Below, in pieces: positions 50,601-59,253 of a stretch of 64,000 nucleotides of DNA. Source of the stretch: Owenia fusiformis (lineage: Eukaryota; Annelida; Polychaeta; Sabellida; Oweniidae). How positions within the stretch are numbered: position 1 is the first letter of the stretch; each line of letters starts with the position of its first letter. The translations under genes and the position numbers were made by a program. The stretch is from assembly GCA_903813345.2 (NCBI GenBank), contig CAIIXF020000009.1, positions 37,689,759 to 37,753,758 on the forward strand. Reading direction: 5' to 3'. The notes under the pieces are model-generated. The model did not search any database and had not been told where the DNA came from. It saw nothing but the letters and a program-made list of their open reading frames with translations.

Positions 50601-53600
50601 CTTTCTGTATTGAGATCGATATATGATTTCAACCATCTTGACTGCTTGAAGGTTATCGCACGATGTATTTTCCTGAGTTTAAAGCCATATCTCATATATT
50701 GTTGAAGGTTTCTGTAGTGCACAACATATTTTTCTTTGTTGCTCAGATTGGGAATCAACTTCTTCGTTGTATTACAATTCAGCTCTAGGTCTTCAGCCAG
50801 ATGTTTACAGAATGGCGAGATTAGGTCATTGTCTAAACAACACGATTCAGGGGCCAATGGATAGTCTGAATGGATATCATGCAGATTTTGAGGATATTCC
50901 AAATCCACTTCAAGAAAGTATCCATCCTCCGCATCCTCTGCAATGTTGTTTATATCTAGGTCGTTGATTTCATCTCCACCCAACCATCTAAATCCATGTG
51001 TTGGCAAAGGTTTACTCATGGCCCAACCATACAGATTGTTTGCATCGACATATGATATATACGATTTTGGCTCATCTGGAGAATAGTCGGACATATACGG
51101 GTTGTTGGCTTTAGCATATCGATGGGAAATCATGGCTATACCACCTCGGAGCCCAGCCTCAATAAACAGATGCATATCTGGATCAGTGAATAATTCTAAC
51201 CTCACCCCTGTGTACTTTAGTGCGGCATTCCACGCTAATCCAGGAGCAGTGTAGAAATGAGCAGGATCAAGGTCATAAAGATTCATTGAGAGAGTTCGGA
51301 AGTTTTCAAAGACATCAGCCAGTAGCAGAACATCTGTCTTCAGATATAAATTGTGATATTCTTCAAATGTTTTCATATTGAAACGTTGCCAAACATTCTG
51401 CGCATGTTTGTAGTCAGCATCAGTTAACATTTCATCTGTTAAATCATTGAAAAAATCATGTTTGGGTGGGAGTTCATGACACAGGAATTTCTCTGACGTA
51501 TCGAACCATGAATATGGGAAAACTCCCTTTCTCAAAAGAAGATCAATGTCTTCTAGGGAGCATTCACTAAATAAATGCTGAAACTTCTCAGATCCTTCCT
51601 GAGCTAGATTTTGAGTCAGCTTTTCGAGAGATGTGCCAAGAAATTGATATGAATCAATAAAATCCATCGATCCCATTGAAAATGAAATATATTTCTCCAT
51701 GTTTGTTGGTATAACCTTCAGCTTACCATGTTGGTACTGGCCTATACTCTTCATTATTAGGTGTGCATCATAGTTCTGTAAAAACAAAGAATATTTTGTT
51801 CGTGTATATTTAATTAAAAGTTTAACATACTAAATGCGTAATCCCATAATGATTTAACATGTTAGCGATATTAATAAATATCAGTGATTTATGAGTAAAT
51901 CATACCTTTAGATTATGGAAGACAACTGGAATTTTCCCTCTGAACCGGAAATTAACGTTACATGTACTATGTGCAGCTCCTCTGAAGCAACCTGGAAATA
52001 ATGATTTAGAATGATAAATGGATATCATCAAACTAAATGTATAAAACTATGAAATGGAGCATTTGTAATATAAAGTGTCCCACCTGTTACATGATCGTGG
52101 TCCCGCACTCTATCATCGCCCATTGGTTTCTTACAGATGTGGCAGTTCACAGCATTGTAAAAAGAATCCATATCCCCGGGTTGCATTCTGAGTGGCTTTT
52201 GTTCATGCCTGTACCATTGATCGATCCTATCTTGCACTTTAACCATATGTTCAATAAAGGTATCTGTCACATCTTCGCCACTATACACTACTGTTGGCTT
52301 TGTAAGGTCTTCAGTGGGTCCGACTACTTTGTAGGCAAACCCCGATGGGTTGTGTTTAGTCATCCTTTGAGTATTCGAATGACTTGGGTTGGGTTGACAA
52401 CCTTGGACTTTCTCAGTGGCAGCCTCAAAGTCGGCATATACAATCCATGGCGCCTTAAGTTGTTTCTCTACGTTGTTGTAATAAAGCCATTTATCTTCTT
52501 CTGATGGCATTTCTATCTTCTGTGGTCCGTGTATTTGACAATAGTCAATGTGAGACTCCAGTAAAGAAGCTTTGGTGAATCCATGGAGACAGTAGGGACA
52601 AAAATGACGTTTTCTATTGCCAGGAGCTGTTTCATACAGTAATCTGTTTAAGTCCTTTATCCAACAATAGTGAGACCGTCTCTGGTTAGATAACAAAAGT
52701 AGATCCACGTGCTTGTCAAAACGGTTCGGAGTGATATGAATGGGAAATGTTGTCCCATCGTAACCAAACAGATTAATAGAGATATTATTGTTTCTCTCAA
52801 ATGTAGGGATGTCGCCGATTTTCACTGGATATTCTATTCCTGTCATGTCCAAACTTGATTGATATTGTTTATACTTTTGGACACGAGATGTATGCTCTTG
52901 TGTAGGGTGAAGCGCTGATAAAATAGCCCACAGGAAACACATTTTATCTTTGTTTTTTACATTCACTATGGCTCGTTTGTTCCTTAATCGGACTGGTGTT
53001 GGAATGTAACTACTACCCCTCAAAGGTTTCCACTGTGCTATATGAAGACGCAGATGAATGACAAAGTCTAATATCCATGAACTACCCTCCCTCTGGTAGG
53101 AAATGAAAGAATCATATATTTTCTTGACACTATCTTTCCAGGATTCGTCAAGGTCTCCCCGTTGTAAGGCTATTTGACAATGACCTCTGAAATGAGGCCA
53201 TGATAATTCAGTCTCTTCCATCTTTTGCTTTTTAAATTGAACCATAATGGAAGCATACCATTTTATGCCACCCTTCTTCTTCATTTGTTTTTGTAATATT
53301 GATTTAACTTTATCCTCCTTTTCCTTTAGAAAACGCAAAGGATCAAATCTAGAGAGTCCATTCGCATTGATGTTTTTAACAAGTAGTGTTCCCTTCAATG
53401 CTTCATCGTCAAAGTCACACATTTCATCTTCTGACGTATTTGAAGTTTCTGTCTCCATTGGCTCATCCTCGTTTGAGTTGACGTTTTGAGTCGAATCACC
53501 GTATGATGTAGATGGCACTTGTATAATTGGTTCAGTATCTAAGTTACCTTTTGACGATGTATCCACTCCTGCTCCATACTGATTGACATCGTGTGTCTCC

Positions 53601-56594
53601 ATATGATTTTTTAAGTTGTCTTTTCTGTTAAATTTCCTATTACATATTCCGCATTCATAATTAGAGCTTTCGTGTATTTTCTTGTGACGTATGAGATCAT
53701 GACTATACGTAAATGATTTAGGACATGTCTCACACTGATATGATGACTTTTGCTGAGCGTGTTCAGTCCTTCTATGTCTTGATAAAGTTGTTAAATGGCG
53801 ATATTCCTTGGCGCAATACTGACATTTGTAACTTGTATGTGCAGCAGGCATCTTGATCCTGTAACTGTAAAAGATTAATTTACAATAACACAAGTACGAT
53901 TGTAATGTATGTAAATACTTTATCTTGACATAATAATAGTATATTTTACTTTATTCGTTGATATTTCTATGTATTATACTTTAAACATTGGATTTGCCCC
54001 CATATCTACCATTTATTCCAAAATGAATGATATTCCTTCTGTGTCTGTTGATTATGAATTTTGTTTCACCAATCTTCGTATATAATATTTATATCCAAAT
54101 ATTATTGAAATATTATTTTCTCTATATTCTTAGATCCGGTATTGTTAAACTTCAACTGTAAAAGAACACTATTATTTTGTTCCGAGATATTTATAATGTA
54201 GGATCAGTCCAAATAGTTGGAAAGGTGAAACAGGTTAAACTCTTTCATTTTGGCCTGATACCTTAAAAATAAGTCATATAAATTTACAATACTGACCGTG
54301 TGTACTGGACGAGTCCACTTTCCTGAAGCGAGCAAATGGAATATGTCTTAAATATTAAATTGTGAATTAAGATTATTTTAACGTGTCTAGGCAGAGTTTA
54401 TAAGAGAATTTAAAAGATAATAGAGTATGCCCAGACAAGGCTGATCTCCTGGTCATAACATCCTGTTGCACATGTGCAGAGAAGCTTTATCTGATCAAAC
54501 TAAAATCAATAAAGTACTTACCAGAGCAATAATCTGAAGGTTTGAAATGCATCCTATGTCTAATTCCTACTTGTAAATCAGAGTATATTAATATCAATGA
54601 TATGTTTAATCAGTGATAATCATATACTTATATTCTGTCACGAATTCTAGTGAAATCATGACTTGACCCTCTGAGTTTTATTCATTCTACTACATGTATC
54701 TGCTATAACTAAGCATTACTACAATGCTTATGAACTAGGCTATTGTATACAGTATCGATATGTAAAAATTGCCAGGAAATCGATAATAGGTTAAACCTTG
54801 GACACACTTCAATTTAAGCTGAAACGAGCTGGAACTCGAAATTTTCCGATTGGCATCGTTAGTAATTTAGCATTTAATGTTGTAACAGATAAGTTAATCT
54901 GTCTTTATATATACTGGGACTGCTTAACGGCCGTTTCGAACTTGGTAATCGAAGTTGGGTTTATGAGTTTGATTATTCCTTTTTTACGACTTACAGCTGT
55001 CAACCTTCTCATCAAATTGCTAGGATTGTACCTAAGTGCGGGCTGAAGCTAGATTATAAATTCATGATAAACCATCCATCAATGTTAATGAGACATTTAT
55101 TGCCCATTAACCCATGTTATTAAACCCATAGAGGTCAAAAGCACTGTCAATGCTGATTGTTCAGTCTGAGTTTACAAGTACGAAGGAGTAAATTAAATAG
55201 TGTGTGCGCATATTATTGTTTGATTCTAAAAGTTGGCAAGTTCAGACAATCAGCTGACTGGTGGTAGAACATATCTTTCTGACAACTTGTCTGGACTAAT
55301 ATTCTTCTTTAACAATATATGGAGATTGTTATACGGAGATCCTATGCAAAAAATGTTTATTCTTGATTAATCAATTGGATTGTGCTATAAAAAGATATAA
55401 ATTAAGAAATAAAGATGTTGTATAAAGATTAGTAATCTAAATAAAACTTAATAATATCAAGGTTGGGGTTATTTGCAACTTGTATATATCACTATATTAG
55501 GGTTAGGGTTATTCAGTCTGGACTCGGAACTTAGGCTTGTCTCATCGTACTGCTCAGACAAGACTGTATGATGTCATCAATATAGCTACTTTTCGTTTAT
55601 CGATTCTCTTGCCTAGACACAGTTACTATGACTGAGCTTCCTCTATGATATCATTTACCTGTTCAGACCGACTAAAAGATGCCTCACTTCCGCTATGATG
55701 TCACCCTCTTGCCCAGACAGAATTCAAAATGGCTGACTTCCTGCTGGAAAGCCTCACTTCCGCTATGATGTCACCCTCTTGCCCAGACAGAATTCAAAAT
55801 GGCCGACTTCCTGCTGGAAAGCCTCACTTCCGCTATGATGTCATCCTCTTGCCCAAACAAATTCAAAATGGCCGACTTCCTGCTAGAAAGCTTCAAAATG
55901 GCTGACTTCCGGTTTTAGATGAACAGCCTGAGCAGCCTGGCCTCATGGGACCAATTTTCCTACTACTCCCATGTTGGCCCATCCAGACGGTGTCACCCTG
56001 CACCATCGACTAACGTTTTGAACAGCATTTCAAGCGATTAAAAGTATAAAATTTAAACCAGATGGTGTCACCCTGTACCATCGACTAACGTTTTGAGCAG
56101 CATTTCAAGCGATTAAAAGTATAAAATTTAAACCAGATGGTGTCACCCTGCACCATCGACTAACGTGTTGAACAGCATTTCAAGCGATTAAAAGTATAAA
56201 ATTTAAACCAGATGGTGTCACCCTGCACCATCGACTAACGTGTTGAACAGCATTTCAAGCGATTAAAAGTATAAAACCAGTCAAAAATAAATGGACTGCT
56301 TAAAGAGAACACCAACTTTGAACTCATATTTAACAAAAACGTGCAAAAGTGCAAAAATAGTGAATCCAAACCTCTTTTAAAAGCGTAAGAAACATTTTGA
56401 ATAATGTGTAACCTAGGGGGACAGGGACACGAATTCTTGTCATTTTTTTCAATAATGTCAAATACGATGTCTCAATGATATTTCCTGGCAAAAATTGGAT
56501 ATAGTTAAGACTAACCTGTTATCGCTAAAGCGGCCAAGACGCCGATGTATCCCATGCTGATACCAATGTTTTGTTTCAACTGAATGGTAGACAT
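44362..56594 (-). CDS. Small secreted cysteine-rich protein (three exons, Polinton in intron 1)
   Basis: Proposed join on the minus strand: 56594-56516, 44987-44793, 44639-44362, all GT-AG with phase 1 introns, giving 183 residues. The first exon encodes a signal peptide. The rest carries about 21 cysteines with few hydrophobic stretches, as in secreted disulfide-rich proteins. Cysteine spacing in the two coding exons is loosely similar (C-x3-C-x-C near the start of exon 2, C-x3-C near the start of exon 3), suggesting two related modules. I do not recognise the family, and secreted modulator, protease inhibitor and defence protein are all possible. The 11.5 kb first intron contains the entire Polinton at 45395-55967. 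Linking exon 1 to exon 2 is inference from phase and signal-peptide logic. Confidence 0.65.
44793..44987 (-). CDS. Cys-rich gene exon 2
   Basis: A 195 nt exon, phase 1 at both ends, with acceptor taaaaag and donor AATG|gtaaat. It encodes VFGGICEEECECQ, KCKFSIDCQYEYWC, EICEPMKD and RCRSSDECRGPSNC, ten cysteines in 64 residues. Symmetrical phase 1 exons are typical of extracellular modules. Confidence 0.82.
45154..45310 (+). mobile_element. 157 bp MITE-like element, copy 2
   Basis: Nearly identical to 24938-25094 and the same length. TACA lies at 45149-45152 (one base before the element) and immediately after it at 45311-45314, consistent with a 4 bp target duplication. It lies in intron 1 of the cysteine-rich gene, 79 bp outside the Polinton's left duplication. 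Confidence 0.75.
45389..45394. repeat. Polinton target-site duplication, left
   Basis: CCCATG directly abuts the terminal repeat at 45395 and is repeated at 55968-55973. Six base pairs is the duplication length known for Polintons. Confidence 0.93.
45395..45760 (+). repeat. Polinton left terminal inverted repeat (~366 bp)
   Basis: The outer 76 bp are identical to the right end; further in, the match continues with indels to a CATAGAGGAAG block. Contains six CCGGAAGT strings (ETS-factor consensus), other GGAAGT variants, and seven GCCATTT strings (YY1-like core), arranged as a short tandem array. Such promoter-type sites at a terminus could drive the element's genes. Confidence 0.9.
45761..46141. 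other. Polinton gene-free segment, left
   Basis: AT-rich spacer between the left terminal repeat and the integrase stop. On the minus strand it contains AATAAA at 46086-46091, 50 bases after the integrase stop, a plausible polyadenylation signal for that gene. No open frame is convincing. Confidence 0.6.
46142..47242 (-). CDS. Polinton integrase with C-terminal chromodomain
   Basis: DDE-type recombinase that inserts the element and makes the 6 bp target duplication. 366 residues. The rve catalytic core is intact: Asp80 (WDADLMDM), Asp142 (RTDKGQEF) and Glu176 (NFSERLIK), with 33 residues between the last two. A basic linker and SH3-like region follow (KFPIGALVRI ... WTGEIFKV), and residues about 328-366 form a chromodomain (VEKILKTRTRKGQKEHLVRW, then the DSWVKDSD end), which in related integrases guides insertion to chromatin marks. 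It is uninterrupted. The start lies 59 bp after the ATPase stop on the same strand with no room for a separate conventional promoter, so a shared transcript or an upstream spliced leader is likely. Confidence 0.95.
   Translation of the reverse strand: MAYQDYLKKLYFDSRNSGAFAGPDKLYRAVLNDGKYQLSRYQVKKWLDNQEAYGLQRPYKRRFTRNKVYVSHIDEQWDADLMDMSTWSTENDNTKFILVVIDIMSRFAWVKPLPNKTGKAVAEAFDDIFKEGQRQPDVIRTDKGQEFRARVVQTLLARWGVRHFVTENTPKANFSERLIKTLKTKIMRFMTYKQNYRYIDDLQNFVKSYNATWHRSIKMAPKNVSKDDELAIWWRMYYPKSAAVKTRSKYIFKFPIGALVRITQSKHIFTREYNEHWTGEIFKVVQRFIRQGLPLYRLKDFQNEDIKGTFYQAELQRVQANEDDIWKVEKILKTRTRKGQKEHLVRWQYWPKKFDSWVKDSDITLL
47302..48886 (-). CDS. Polinton packaging-type ATPase with C2H2 fingers (two exons)
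   Basis: Join 48886-48751 and 48650-47302 (donor GCAG|gtatag, acceptor ttttcag), 494 residues. The first exon encodes a C2H2 finger (CSECSVNFTRGDNLSRH) and HPFTMIAG, and the splice completes the Walker A loop GPTSSGKT (47-54). Walker B is LILLDD (118-123), followed by a conserved SVICLLQNMYHQGK stretch, as in A32/FtsK-like viral packaging ATPases. A second finger (CDDCGLVFESIHDLQRH) lies at about 299-320. The C-terminal third is charged with acidic runs and a helical DNALHRNIIDSINNMMRRG region. In capsid-bearing relatives this enzyme pumps DNA into virions. Its retention without recognisable capsid genes is unexpected. Translating from the in-frame Met upstream of exon 2 would lose the N-terminal finger and conserved PFTMI strand, so the spliced model is preferred. 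Confidence 0.93.
48887..49564. repeat. ~500 bp purine-rich tract between polymerase and ATPase genes
   Basis: From about 49050 to 49560 the plus strand is nearly all A and G with scattered T, built on GGAGGTAAGGAGGA-like units of 13-15 bp and higher-order repeats near 49200-49320 and 49370-49480. On the coding (minus) strand it is a long pyrimidine tract just 5' of the ATPase gene. Such tracts can form triplex DNA. 48887-49049 is AT-rich with no feature seen. Confidence 0.9.
49565..50027 (-). CDS. Polymerase B exon 5: thumb region and C-terminus
   Basis: Begins SLCYHIYTDDIYADMG after atttcag, includes DTSDFPKDHP, KVIGKFKDE, EFVGLKPKMYS and the closing DGIRTLAHGHYK typical of Polinton polymerases, then ISK and stop. 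Confidence 0.93.
49565..53851 (-). CDS. Polinton protein-primed DNA polymerase B (five exons)
   Basis: Join 53851-52084, 51991-51906, 51775-50544, 50438-50145, 50027-49565, every junction GT-AG and in phase, giving 1280 residues, normal for the family. The protein has three C2H2 fingers (8-31, 38-60, 65-87), a further Cys-His region (RHFCPYCLHGF), exonuclease motif I (VYADFEA), an HNH-like CHICKKPM ... RDHDHVTG ... FRGAAHSTCN segment, exonuclease II (FHNLKNYDAHL) and III (YHNLYLKTDVLLLAD), and polymerase motifs A (YVDANNLYG, ~860), B (KLMNNSVFGKT) and C (FTDTDS, ~1127). All catalytic residues are present. A non-coding first exon is likely: acceptor gttacag at 53862 and a strong donor at 54522. 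The stop codon overlaps a donor-like CAA|gtaagt, so a further exon is formally possible, but the protein ends where relatives end. Confidence 0.95.
50145..50438 (-). CDS. Polymerase B exon 4: motif B to motif C
   Basis: Begins SVFGKTCENLRRRRQ after gttttcag and ends LLFTDTD in phase 2 (GACAG|gtattt); the catalytic DTDS is completed by the next exon. Confidence 0.93.
50544..51775 (-). CDS. Polymerase B exon 3: exonuclease III and polymerase motif A
   Basis: Starts NYDAHLIMKS after tttacag and ends LFKLMNN in phase 2 (AACAG|gtgaga), so motif B is split by the next intron. It contains YHNLYLKTDVLLLAD and YVDANNLYGWAMSKPLPTHG. Confidence 0.94.
51906..51991 (-). CDS. Polymerase B exon 2
   Basis: An 86 nt exon (acceptor atttccag, donor TAAAG|gtatga) encoding CFRGAAHSTCNVNFRFRGK and IPVVFHNLK, which completes the HNH-like motif and carries most of exonuclease motif II. 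It is easy to miss because it contains no long open frame. Confidence 0.92.
52084..53851 (-). CDS. Polymerase B exon 1: zinc fingers, exonuclease motif I
   Basis: Start chosen at MPAAHTSYKC because the sequence just upstream reads as an intron ending in ttacag, and the first zinc finger follows at once. It ends in phase 1 (ACAG|gtggga) inside the HVTG of the HNH-like motif. Confidence 0.9.
53900..55610. other. Polinton right non-coding segment (leader region)
   Basis: AT-rich and without a convincing gene. On the minus strand a strong splice donor (GCTCTG|gtaagt at 54522) and the acceptor at 53862 suggest a leader exon and a ~660 bp intron ahead of the polymerase start. An 82-codon plus-strand frame at 54798-55046 shows no similarity I recognise. 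Capsid-type genes were looked for here and not seen. Confidence 0.5.
55611..55967 (-). repeat. Polinton right terminal inverted repeat (~357 bp)
   Basis: Matches the left end in reverse. It contains a three-copy 70 bp tandem (from 55681, 55751 and 55821), each starting GCCTCACTTCCGCTATGATG and including an AAAATGGC(T/C)GACTTCC block, i.e. a YY1-like and an ETS-like site. Array lengths differ between the two ends. All genes are transcribed away from this end, so it is the best candidate promoter. Confidence 0.9.
55968..55973. repeat. Polinton target-site duplication, right
   Basis: CCCATG, identical to 45389-45394, directly outside the right terminus. Confidence 0.93.
55983..56278. repeat. 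75 bp tandem repeat, four copies
   Basis: Copies begin at 55983, 56058, 56133 and 56208, each with GGTGTCACCCTG and CATTTCAAGCGATTAAAAG. The array starts 10 bp outside the Polinton duplication and lies in intron 1 of the cysteine-rich gene. Confidence 0.92.
56516..56594 (-). CDS. Cys-rich gene exon 1: signal peptide (proposed)
   Basis: Encodes MSTIQLKQNIGISMGYIGV followed by LAALAIT and the first base of a Gly codon, then the donor ACAG|gttagt. A charged n-region and a hydrophobic core of about 16 residues look like a secretory signal. It ends in phase 1, exactly what exon 2 at 44987 needs, and the join reads AITG-VFGG. The link crosses the Polinton insertion and rests on phase and position. 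Confidence 0.62.
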
Positions 56595-57026
56595 GGAAAG
56601 GTTAACAAACTGGTCATAATTTTGAATTGTAAATTTTATGGTATCGGACCTTTGGAACGTGATATGCTGTTTGCATTATCGACGGATTCATTATGATTTC
56701 ATGATGTTAAGTAAAGGTTGCATTCAGATGACATATCATTTATACGATTCAATCATGGGCTTTCAAGAGAGAATGCATGATTTTTTGACTAATTAATTTT
56801 ATCATTCTGTTTAGAATTGTGACTTGATAATATCTCGCCCTTCTGTAGAAACTGAAGAAGCTAGAAAACCAAAACCCGATGAATTTGAACAATACTATCT
56901 TTCAAATATTTGCGTATCAATATATTTTAGAGAATGTGTGAATGCTTGCTTGACTGACAACGAATATTAACTAATTAACCAATGGAATCATTTTCAAGTT
57001 TTGATTTGCAAGCTTAATATGTTCAA

Positions 57027-57200
57027 TACAGTAAAACCTGTCTGATGGACACCTTTCTTTATTGAACAAGAAACATTTTTCAAAAGAACCAAACATTTTC
57101 CCATTGACTTACATGTCAATGGATGTAAGGAACACATATCTACTGGAAAGAAGATACAGTGGACAGATTTCCACTTGTTCACGGGGAGCATAAGAATCGG
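57027..57200 (+). mobile_element. Truncated mariner-type MITE
   Basis: Starts TACAGTAAAACCTGTCTGAT, the same terminal motif as the reversed right end of the element at 60355-60570. No matching right terminus is found. Confidence 0.5.
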
Positions 57201-57399
57201 TTGGATTGTATATCTTATTATTTGAGAGGGTGAACTACCTAAACCAATTTTTGGCAATGAATCGTAATATTATACCGGTGCGTTAACGTTATTCACCGTG
57301 CAAAAGACTATTATGGAGCCTTATTGAATTAAAAAATAGTCGTTATATTTCAAGTTCTAAACGGTTTTATCATAAAGTCAAAACTATGAAGAATCATAT

Positions 57400-57576
57400 A
57401 TGACTTTGCCAACCAAGCATCAGAATGATCCATCCCAGTGCAGTAACTGTAAAATGAAGAGCACGAAGATAATCTCTAAAAATAGCTCCACTGATGTCTT
57501 ACAGGGAATATACTCTGACTATCTGACTATGTGTTGTGTGCATCCGGATAATAAACAAACAGTTTCGACCTTGAAG
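57400..57576 (+). CDS. Candidate small exon with Cys pairs
   Basis: A 59-codon frame from ATG (MTLPTKHQNDPSQCSNCKMK ... YLTMCCVHPDNKQT ... STLK) ending at a strong donor (GAAG|gtaagt). The Cys-x2-Cys and later Cys-Cys could bind metal, but I recognise no domain. If spliced in phase 0 to the next acceptor (58677) it would read 33 more codons to a stop. It cannot join directly to the ankyrin exon at 60741, whose phase differs. Uncertain. Confidence 0.35.
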
Positions 57577-58677
57577 GTAAGTAAGTAGTTATGTTTGTAA
57601 ATATAACGTTGGTTTAATGAATATTTTCGTTAATTATTCGTATTATCCACGTTTATGATGGAGAACATAATATACACGTATTACCTCACAGTTAAATGAC
57701 TCGCGGATGTCGAAGTAGCACATGAACACCTAAACGTGAACGGGAAATATTTAAGCAATGCATTTGTATGGGCGATTGGTCATACGTATAGGTTGGCGTT
57801 TCGATTTTATATGCAAGCTTAAGCCCCCTAATAATCAGTTCATATGAACGTAACATTATTAAGGTAAGTGTGTACGCTTGGAATGCCACATGTTATTTTC
57901 AGTAACACATACATGCAACTCATTCCATACATGGGCTACATCTCAGTTTTGTAAAAAGAGTGCGCACAAAGAGTGCAAATATGTGCTAAGAGAAGAGTGA
58001 AGAGAATATTGTTTTAAAAAATGTTTATAAAATCAGAAAATTCGATGACCTACTTTTTAGAATACAAAATAAGTAGGTCAATTATTTTTCTCATTTTATA
58101 CAACTATTCTCATCACTTTTTTCTAAGTACCTTAGAGCATTCTTTGCACAAAACTGAACGATGTACACTCGACATGGAATGAGGTATGTGTTCCTGGAAA
58201 TAACGTCCAATGAGGATTGCGTAATTCCCGGCATACACACTTACCCTTATGTAAATCTTAAACGATGATGATTGTTTTTCATTTCGTGATATTTTACTTC
58301 TTTGGGGGTACATAAAGTACATGTGTTATGTGAAAGTCAAATACGTATCTATTTACATGTCTCAGGTTTTGTGAGTCACAATTAGAAGTAGAGCAAACGT
58401 GACACTGGCACGTGTGAAGTATCTTAAAGTACAATTACAGTTCAATGACACATGGCTCCAAAGATACTTCTATTGAAAGGGTTCACTACATTCATTCACG
58501 TCCACCAATACGCTACTTCGAGTGTTAACTCGTTTTGCAAAGTATAAGTCGTATGAGGCGGGTTAGAATGTAGGACGATTTGTTCTACTGTAGGCCTAAT
58601 TGGCTGCATTGTACTCATGTTTCAAGTCCCAGTTTTTGACTTATCTATCGGAAAATAAACATTCCAATATTTTTCAG

Positions 58678-58743
58678 ATGTCTATTTTGTCATGTGGCTG
58701 CGGATGTTGGACATTTAGAAGTGGTCGACATGGATCATTTCTA
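58678..58743 (+). pseudogene. Ankyrin-repeat exon fragment, broken
   Basis: After a good acceptor (tatttttcag) one frame reads LFCHVAADVGHLEVVDM, close to the ankyrin consensus around TPLHxAAxxGHxEVV, then stops. It lacks the end of the repeat and a donor. It sits about 2 kb upstream of the intact ankyrin gene and may be a dead duplicate of one of its exons. Confidence 0.5.
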
Positions 58744-58788
58744 AAAGAAACTCAATGGATTGTGTCGTTGCTATAGAAACATCTTAAA

Positions 58789-59053
58789 ATGAAACACATT
58801 TACACTCCAGTTGCTTCTGTAGTCCTAGAAACACTTTTGAAATGGAGGGAACGAGGGATATTGAACTACGAAAAAACGATAACAACCGTGTGGGTCTTCG
58901 TGGTATCCATTGCAGCTATATCGTTAGTCGTTGCCATGACAACAGCATCACTATTTTGTATTGTATCAGCTAAGTCTGCTTTTCACGTGATAATAAGCCT
59001 TTTTGTCTTCATTGGAGAGCTTATAGTGGCTTTGTTGGCAGCCCTGTGTTCAG
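58789..59053 (+). CDS. Multi-pass membrane protein, exon A
   Basis: Begins MKHIYTPVASVVLETLLKWR, then two hydrophobic spans (TTVWVFVVSIAAISLVVAM and VIISLFVFIGELIVALLAAL) and donor TCAG|gtaaga, phase 1. It splices in frame to 59254. I do not recognise the family; with exon B it makes a four-span protein of at least 169 residues. The start is the first ATG in frame after a stop. Confidence 0.6.
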
Positions 59054-59253
59054 GTAAGAACATTGAATGACATAAACAGACCACTATAAGGATAAAAATC
59101 GTTTACAGTATTACTAATAACAATTGAATTTTTCTTCTAGATTGAAATAGTTCTAATTAATATCAATATCAAAATAATTAGCTTTTTGCCAGTTGCCAAT
59201 GTTTATCCATTCGTTTGCTCTCGGATTAAGAAACTCTTTTTGCGTTGTTTTAG

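Larger units (their letters stand above)
45395..55967 (-). mobile_element. Polinton/Maverick DNA transposon, 10,573 bp
   Basis: Self-synthesising, virus-related transposon. Evidence: inverted termini starting AGTAGTAGGAAAATTGG, a perfect CCCATG duplication, and the three hallmark genes for protein-primed family B polymerase, A32/FtsK-like packaging ATPase and retroviral-type integrase, all on the minus strand and intact. Typical Polintons are 15-20 kb and add major and minor capsid proteins and a cysteine protease. None is recognisable here, and the only gene-free stretches (45761-46141, 48887-49564, 53900-55610) are too small or too broken to hold a full capsid gene. The intact frames, near-identical outer termini and clean duplication point to a fairly recent insertion. 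Confidence 0.95.

Noticed and set aside
52037-52504. 155-codon plus-strand frame
   Set aside because: Antisense of the polymerase exon 1, whose fingers and exonuclease motif are clear on the minus strand.
54798-55046. 82-codon plus-strand frame inside the Polinton, considered as a capsid or protease remnant
   Set aside because: Too short, opposite to all other genes of the element, and without any motif of those families.
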